Positions 59,482-64,000 of a DNA stretch of 64,000 bases are shown here, piece by piece (position 1 is the stretch's first letter; each line of letters begins with the position of its first letter). This stretch comes from JANQGH01 sp039177555 (GTDB taxonomy: Bacteria; Pseudomonadota; Alphaproteobacteria; DSM-16000; Inquilinaceae). The notes beneath the pieces were generated by a model. It was not told the DNA's origin. It searched no databases and worked only from the letters and a program-made list of their open reading frames with translations. The stretch covers positions 124,001 through 188,000 of the forward strand of contig JBCDFV010000002.1 in the NCBI GenBank assembly GCA_039177555.1, written 5' to 3'. A program made the translations under genes and the position numbers.

Positions 59482-62066
59482 TCGAAGCCGGCGTGGATAG
59501 CCGACCGGGCGGGAATGCCGCAACAGCTGAGCCCGTTGCCCAGGCTGGCGTGCTGACTGCACCGGCACGGCTCTATGTTCGTCCCGCTGGCACTGAGACA
59601 CTTTCGGCGCCGCGCCGGTTCGTGGCTGAGTTGCCGTCGGGGTGTTATGTGCCGGCGCTTCAGGCGGACGGAGTGGTCTTCGAACTGGAACCACGCGATC
59701 CGGCACACGCGCTGCCGATCCTAGATCTCGTCAGACCAGACCGCGAGGCTCTCGACGCGTGGCGCCGCGTCCCGGCAGCTTTGTCTGACACGATTGATGA
59801 TCTGAAAAGCGTCGAGTTCCAAGGTCGACCTTCCGATACGGACGGTGCCGCTCGCCGGCTTGCAGCTTCGATTGCGGCCTGGGATGCCGGATTGAGAAGC
59901 GTCAAGGAAGCAAGGGTCCGTAACGCAGCCGATGCGGATGCCGACGCGTTGGGCACTGCCTACCGCAGCCTTGCATCGGTGGCCGAACCGCAGTTTCAAA
60001 GGGTCAGACCGGGCTCCGATCCGTTGCTTGCCGCGGTTACGGCGGTAGCGGAAACCGAAGGGATCCATGTTCGCACGATCAGTTCCGACGATGTCCGCCA
60101 CGGCACGGACTATCGACTGCGATTGATTGCTCAGGCTTCGGGTTTTCGATTTCGCGAGGTCGCTCTCCAAGGCACGTGGTGGCAAAAGGAGGGGGCGGCC
60201 CTGTTGGTCTGGCGAGAGGCAAACAAGCAACCGCTCGCGGCGGTTTGGGACAGGACGGGATATCAACTCGTGGATCCGATCAGCGGCGAGCGCCAAGCGA
60301 TTGACCGTGCGCTTGCGGCCGACCTGCTGCCGAACGGGTTCATGTTCTATCCCTCTCTGCCCGGCGCGCTTAATCCGAAATCCTTGATCAGTTTCACGTT
60401 CTCCGGTCTGGGGCCAGAACTCCGCCGTATCGTTGGAAGCGGCATTCTGGCCGTTCTGATCGGTTTGCTGGTCCCGGTGGCGACCGGTGTGATCGTCGGC
60501 ACCGCAATACCGCAGGGCCGGATCGGGCTGGCGCTGCAAATGAGCATCATGGTCGTCGCCGCCGCGATTGGCACGTCGGCCTTTGGGGTCGCCCGTTCTA
60601 TTGCCACCATTCGGGCGACCACCGTTGCCGATTCCCGGCTGCAAGCGGCCATTTGGGACCGTGTGCTGCGCTTGCCGGCGTATTTCTTCAGGCTCTATTC
60701 GACCGGTGATCTGGCTCGCCGCGCGCTCGGCGTGGAGGAAGCAAGGCAAGTCCTCACCCTATCAGCCCTCGGAGGACTGCAAAGCGGCCTGTTCGCCGGT
60801 ATCAGCTTTGTGCTGATGTTCTTCTACGACGCGGCATTGGCGGTCTACGGTCTGGCTTTCGCCCTGGCCGTCTTGGCTGTGATGGCCGCAATCGTGCGCC
60901 GGCAACTCACCAACCTGTATGACTTCCGCGAGGCAGAGGGGCGCGTCACCGGTCGTGTCGTCGACACCTTGGCCGGCATCAACAAGCTGCGTCTGGCGGC
61001 GGCGGAGGAACGGGCCTTTGCGCGTTGGGCTGACGCGTTCGCCGTTCAGCAACGAGCCAATTGGAAGAGCGGGCGGGTCCGGGCATTTCACCTGGTCTTT
61101 ACCGCCGTTGTGCCCGCGATCGGCATTCTAGGGATGATCGTGGTTGCAGGAACCCATGGCGGCACACTTGACCTTGCCGCCTTTGCGGCCTTCAACGCCG
61201 CGTTTGGCCAATTCATTGCCGCCGTCGCAGTGCTTGGGCTGTCGCTCAGCCTCGTGGTCGACGTGGCGCCTTTGGTCCGTCGCGCAGCACCATTGCTGCA
61301 GGCAAAGCCGGAGGTCGATCAAGCGAAGGACGATCCGGGCGAGTTGACGGGGCGGATCGAGGTTCGGGATCTCTCCTTTCGCTATCGCAGAGATGGCACC
61401 TTCGTCTTGCAAGGCATCGATATCAGCATCGCACCGGGTGAATTCGTGGCGATCGTCGGACCGTCGGGGGCTGGCAAGTCGACCTTGGTGCGCTTGCTGC
61501 TGGGTTTCGAAGTACCTGAGCACGGCGCGGTTCTCTATGACCGTCGCGCTATGAAATTGCTGGACATACGCCTTGTCAGGCGGCAGATCGGTGCCGTGCT
61601 GCAGGACGCCAAATTGACGCCGGGCAGCCTCTACGAGAACATCGCCGGTGCTTCAATCCTGCAGGACGAAGATGTCATGGCTGCGGCGGCCCAGGCAGGT
61701 CTGGCGGACGACATCGCCCAGTTGCCGATGGGGTTGGAGACCTTTATCTCAGAGGACTCCGGATCGCTTTCGGGCGGCCAACGCCAACGGGTTGTCATTG
61801 CGTGCGCGCTGGTTGGCAAACCGGCTGTTTTGCTTTTCGACGAAGCCACAAGCGCGCTCGACAACCGTACGCAGGCGGTTATCAGGGACAGTCTGGACAA
61901 GCTGGCCGTGACCCGCGTGATCATCGCCCATCGACTGAGCACGGTCCGCCATGCGGACAGAATTCTGGTGCTCGATCAGGGCCATATCGTCGAAAGCGGA
62001 AGCTTCGATCAGTTGATGGCGAGAAAAGGGGAATTCTATCGCCTGGCGGAGCAACAGCTGCTGTAG
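59478..62066 (+). CDS. NHLM-type ABC exporter, second subunit (no peptidase)
   Basis: The 862-residue protein has an N-terminal region of about 290 residues of unclear fold, which is not a C39 peptidase because no Cys triad is present, then membrane helices (about 315-600) and an ATPase with Walker A GPSGAGKST, signature SLSGGQRQRVVIACAL and Walker B VLLFDEATSALD. It pairs with the peptidase-bearing exporter as in other NHLM systems. The start is TTG 59478 overlapping the preceding stop; a GTG at 59493 is the alternative. GC content is like its neighbours. Confidence 0.88.
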   Translation: MIEAGVDSRPGGNAATAEPVAQAGVLTAPARLYVRPAGTETLSAPRRFVAELPSGCYVPALQADGVVFELEPRDPAHALPILDLVRPDREALDAWRRVPAALSDTIDDLKSVEFQGRPSDTDGAARRLAASIAAWDAGLRSVKEARVRNAADADADALGTAYRSLASVAEPQFQRVRPGSDPLLAAVTAVAETEGIHVRTISSDDVRHGTDYRLRLIAQASGFRFREVALQGTWWQKEGAALLVWREANKQPLAAVWDRTGYQLVDPISGERQAIDRALAADLLPNGFMFYPSLPGALNPKSLISFTFSGLGPELRRIVGSGILAVLIGLLVPVATGVIVGTAIPQGRIGLALQMSIMVVAAAIGTSAFGVARSIATIRATTVADSRLQAAIWDRVLRLPAYFFRLYSTGDLARRALGVEEARQVLTLSALGGLQSGLFAGISFVLMFFYDAALAVYGLAFALAVLAVMAAIVRRQLTNLYDFREAEGRVTGRVVDTLAGINKLRLAAAEERAFARWADAFAVQQRANWKSGRVRAFHLVFTAVVPAIGILGMIVVAGTHGGTLDLAAFAAFNAAFGQFIAAVAVLGLSLSLVVDVAPLVRRAAPLLQAKPEVDQAKDDPGELTGRIEVRDLSFRYRRDGTFVLQGIDISIAPGEFVAIVGPSGAGKSTLVRLLLGFEVPEHGAVLYDRRAMKLLDIRLVRRQIGAVLQDAKLTPGSLYENIAGASILQDEDVMAAAAQAGLADDIAQLPMGLETFISEDSGSLSGGQRQRVVIACALVGKPAVLLFDEATSALDNRTQAVIRDSLDKLAVTRVIIAHRLSTVRHADRILVLDQGHIVESGSFDQLMARKGEFYRLAEQQLL

Positions 62067-62195
62067 GTGGGGACCTCTTGCCCACAAACAGGCGCGGGGT
62101 CCTCGCCTGCACCGGCTTTGGTGCATGGGTGCGATTGTGATGGACGCACAGTCTCCAAGAATAGTGGTTCTTTGAATGTTGTAGACAGTGAAACC

Positions 62196-62615
62196 ATGCC
62201 GAGACCGCCCAAGCCGAGATACCGGGTTGCCAATTGGCCTTGCTACGACCGCGCTTTGCGCAGGCGGGGCGATGTAACGGTCTGGATGTCCGGCGCCGCG
62301 GTGTCAGGATGGCTGAAAAGCGGCCTTCGGCATGCTGGTGGGAAACCGGTCTATGCCGACCTTGCGATCGAGACAGTGCTCACCATCCGGTCGGTGTTTC
62401 GCTTGCCGTTGCGCCAAGCGGAGGGTTTTGTAGCGTCGCTGTTTGGCATCATGGGGATCGACCTGCCAGTGCCTGACCACACGACCTTGTCCCGTCGAGG
62501 CTCGAAGCTCCAGGTGGGATTGCCTTCGGTCTCGTCGGAGGGACCGGTAGAGATCATTGCGCATGGAGATAGTTGGATGCACCAAAGCCCCGGCGTACCA
62601 GTTGTTTCCGCTTGA
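62196..62615 (+). pseudogene. Truncated IS5-type transposase
   Basis: The first 115 residues match IS5-group transposase starts (MPRPPKPRYRVANWPCYDRALRRRG; GKPVYADLAIETVLTIRSVFRLPLRQAEGF; IDLPVPDHTTLSRRG). After VEIIAHGDS near residue 125 the sequence no longer resembles a transposase and stops 15 codons later. The usual catalytic Asp followed by the long C-terminal domain is absent, so the gene is a dead 5' fragment. It lies 129 bases after the exporter gene and has no recognisable inverted repeats that I can place. Confidence 0.75.
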
Positions 62616-62704
62616 TTTTAGATGATCTCAACATGGCAAAACAGGGATAGTCCTCAACACGTCCTTTTCCAACAATATCGAACCTGACTTTCGCCATGCT
62701 GCTG

Positions 62705-62790
62705 TCGACGGTTGAGCTGCCCCGCAACTATTGTCGCCAGCACCCAAGAGGTGCTCGAAAAGGCGGCCCCTGCGGGCCGCTTTCTTCGTT
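62705..62790 (+). ncRNA. Candidate small RNA with terminator (speculative)
   Basis: The plus strand folds as three stems: CGAC-GGTTG with CAAC-tatt-GTCG (62705-62735), AGCACC-CAAGA-GGTGCT (62738-62754), and a terminal GC hairpin followed by TTTCTTCGTTT. This is the shape of many small RNAs, but I saw no clear promoter. Confidence 0.25.
62763..62790 (+). terminator. Probable intrinsic terminator
   Basis: GCGGCCC (62763-62769) pairs with GGGCCGC (62774-62780) around a 4-base loop (CTGC), followed by TTTCTTCGTTT. An AAAAGG run on the other side could make it bidirectional. Confidence 0.6.
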
Positions 62791-62979
62791 TGGCCGCCCA
62801 CGACGGGTGCGCCCGCCGGCGCCGGCACATGCTTGCGACCCGCCAGGGCGCCGATCTCCGCCTTCATGGATGGCCGGTCAAGGCCATCCATCTTGCGCAG
62901 CAACTTGAAGAGTTCCGCTCCGCTGTCGGGCGCGCCGTGGCCGTCATGGTCTGGCGTTGACCGTCAATCGATCGGCAGC

Positions 62980-63492
62980 CTAGGCCGGCAGCCAGTCACC
63001 GTTTGACTTTACCCGATGGGCAACCGGAACGGCTTCGGCCAGCGAGGCTTCAACGAAGCACCCCTTCTTCGCCGCGTTGATCAACTGCCGTTGATCTGCC
63101 AACGACGCACTCGAATCGAGATCGACGTCCAATTCGAACGAAATCGGGCTGGCCACATACGGATCCCTGCCGGCTTGTTCCGCACGCCAGAGAATTCGAC
63201 CGATGATCGTCACGTTGCCAATCGGGGTCTTGAGGCGCCTTGAGAAGGCGCGCACTTGGGTCATCAGGCACGAAATCAGACCGGTACAAAAGAAGGCCAA
63301 GGGAGGTGGCCCGGTATCGTCACCGCCATGGAACTTGCCTTCATCGGAGGCCATCTGGAACGACATTTCGAAGCTGGGCGCAGCCTTATCACCAACGATC
63401 AAGTCACCGGCAACCTCGCAGCGCATCTTACCGACCCCGTTGGCCTCCATTTCACAGAGCACATCGAAGGTTGAGGACTTCCGTTCAGTCAT
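62980..63492 (-). CDS. OsmC-family protein
   Basis: The 170-residue protein has the OsmC/Ohr fold: beta strands at the N-terminus, then GDDTGPPPLAFFCTGLISCLMTQVRAFSRR with Cys69 and Cys75 in the central helix and a C-terminal KKGCFVEASLAEAVPV stretch. Cys75 fits the second redox-active position rather than the first in classical OsmC, so peroxidase activity is possible but not assured. It is the only plausible gene in this part. The 206 bases beyond its start show no gene. Confidence 0.85.
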   Translation of the reverse strand: MTERKSSTFDVLCEMEANGVGKMRCEVAGDLIVGDKAAPSFEMSFQMASDEGKFHGGDDTGPPPLAFFCTGLISCLMTQVRAFSRRLKTPIGNVTIIGRILWRAEQAGRDPYVASPISFELDVDLDSSASLADQRQLINAAKKGCFVEASLAEAVPVAHRVKSNGDWLPA

Positions 63493-63698
63493 TGGCTGCT
63501 CCCAATTGTATGGCTTGCGCCATTCGCCCCATCACCAGAACCGATGATGCGGACACGATCATCGCCAGCCCAATCGGCAGTATCGACTGCCGCCTCAAGC
63601 CGACACCCCCCGACTGACCCGGCGCTTGCCGGTCAGGTCTGTCTGATCGGTGGAAAATCCGCCTGTCCCGGAGGTTGGAGTTCCCTTAGCCGCACCAG

Positions 63699-64000
63699 TC
63701 ACAGCAAAGCCGTCACCAGCCACGGAAAGGCGATGACCAGGCACAGGGTGGCGGTCATCAGCAGCACGAAGGGAAATGAGCCGGCGAAGATGTTGTTCGT
63801 CGTGATCGGAGATTCACTCGCGAGCGAGGCGCGCACCACGAAGACCGACAGGCCAAACGGCGGCGTCAGCAGCCCGATCTCGACGGTCAGTACCGTGATG
63901 ACGCCGAACCAGTAGGGGTCGACCCCGAAGCTTTGGCTGACCGGGAACGCGATCGGCACCAGGATCAGCAGCGTCGAAGAGCTATCGAGGATGCAGCCGA
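63699..64000 (-). CDS. TRAP transporter large permease DctM (C-terminal part)
   Basis: The minus-strand frame is open to the window end and gives about 100 C-terminal residues: GCILDSSSTLLILVPIAFPV, then FGVITVLTVEIGLLTPPFGLSVFVVRA and two final helices. The GCxLDSSS and EIGLxTPP motifs are hallmarks of the DctM/SiaM large membrane subunit of TRAP transporters. The upstream part and any DctQ or DctP partner lie outside the window. Confidence 0.88.
   Translation of the reverse strand, partial: GCILDSSSTLLILVPIAFPVSQSFGVDPYWFGVITVLTVEIGLLTPPFGLSVFVVRASLASESPITTNNIFAGSFPFVLLMTATLCLVIAFPWLVTALL

Larger units (their letters stand above)
62616..62979. other. Gene-poor region right of the transposase fragment
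   Basis: No protein-coding gene is supported in these 364 bases, although frames stay open on both strands because of the high GC content. The region contains two small stem-loops and one strong terminator-like hairpin (62763-62780). It looks like mobile-element debris or a small-RNA locus. Confidence 0.5.

Noticed and set aside
62628..62903. 91-residue minus-strand open frame beside the transposase fragment
   Set aside because: No recognisable domain. It covers the terminator hairpin and stem-loops, has no good ribosome site, and is low-complexity Ala/Gly/Arg.

Overview
The window is high-GC, densely packed bacterial DNA, most likely from an alphaproteobacterium, and by its gene mix a Rhodospirillales-like or related marine/soil lineage. 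The supporting genes are a glnK-amtB pair close to a dapC-type aminotransferase and ftsK, a UbiH/COQ6-type hydroxylase, a rhizobial-type glycerol ABC transporter with its small DUF2160 membrane protein, FNR-type control of hemN, and many ABC and TRAP solute systems. I saw no rRNA, tRNA or CRISPR array. Most tightly coupled genes overlap by 4 bases (ATGA or GTGA), so operons are easy to read.

Positions 1-20200 are mainly housekeeping: a Bax-inhibitor-1 membrane protein (cut by the window start), the divergent tesA / ybbA-ybbP locus, an aldo/keto reductase, ThpR, a two-gene RND efflux system, a ubiquinone-type monooxygenase, glnK-amtB with a possible sigma-54 promoter, a DapC-like aminotransferase coupled to ftsK, a Gfo/Idh/MocA oxidoreductase, and an ArsR-SRPBCC pair.

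Positions 20250-32000 hold hemN behind an FNR-type box, then a triose/glycerol module. dhaK faces an eleven-gene operon on the minus strand that encodes a glycerol-type ABC importer (binding protein, two permeases, DUF2160 protein, two ATPases), then DhaL, DhaM, a dedicated HPr, a dedicated PTS enzyme I and a small HTH-like protein. The three domains of the E. coli DhaM fusion are here three separate genes.

Positions 32060-37850 are a LysR-linked operon for a complex II-like enzyme (SdhB, two membrane subunits, flavoprotein) translationally coupled to a two-subunit class I fumarase/tartrate dehydratase. The flavoprotein lacks the usual flavin-linking histidine.

Positions 38065-46230 are a DeoR-regulated cluster: a ribose-type ABC importer, an FGGY kinase, an M42 (SgcX/FrvX-like) protein, a ribulose-phosphate-epimerase-like protein (SgcE-like) and a BtpA/SgcQ protein. 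This is the E. coli sgc gene set with the PTS replaced by ABC uptake plus a kinase, and its substrate is unknown.

Positions 46380-50180 are a probable nickel/cobalt homeostasis island: a CsoR/RcnR-type repressor, a G/C-tract operator, a His-tailed NreB-like exporter, HupE/UreJ and a His-rich protein. A LysE exporter and a TetR-controlled FtsX-type ABC exporter with a 28-bp palindrome follow.

Positions 55265-62066 encode a compact NHLP-leader peptide export system: two duplicated nitrile-hydratase-like leader peptides with 11-residue tails, a HlyD-like adaptor, a C39-peptidase ABC exporter and a second NHLM-type ABC exporter, with no tailoring enzyme in sight. A truncated IS5-type transposase marks the right edge. 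The window closes with an OsmC-family protein and the C-terminal part of a TRAP DctM permease.
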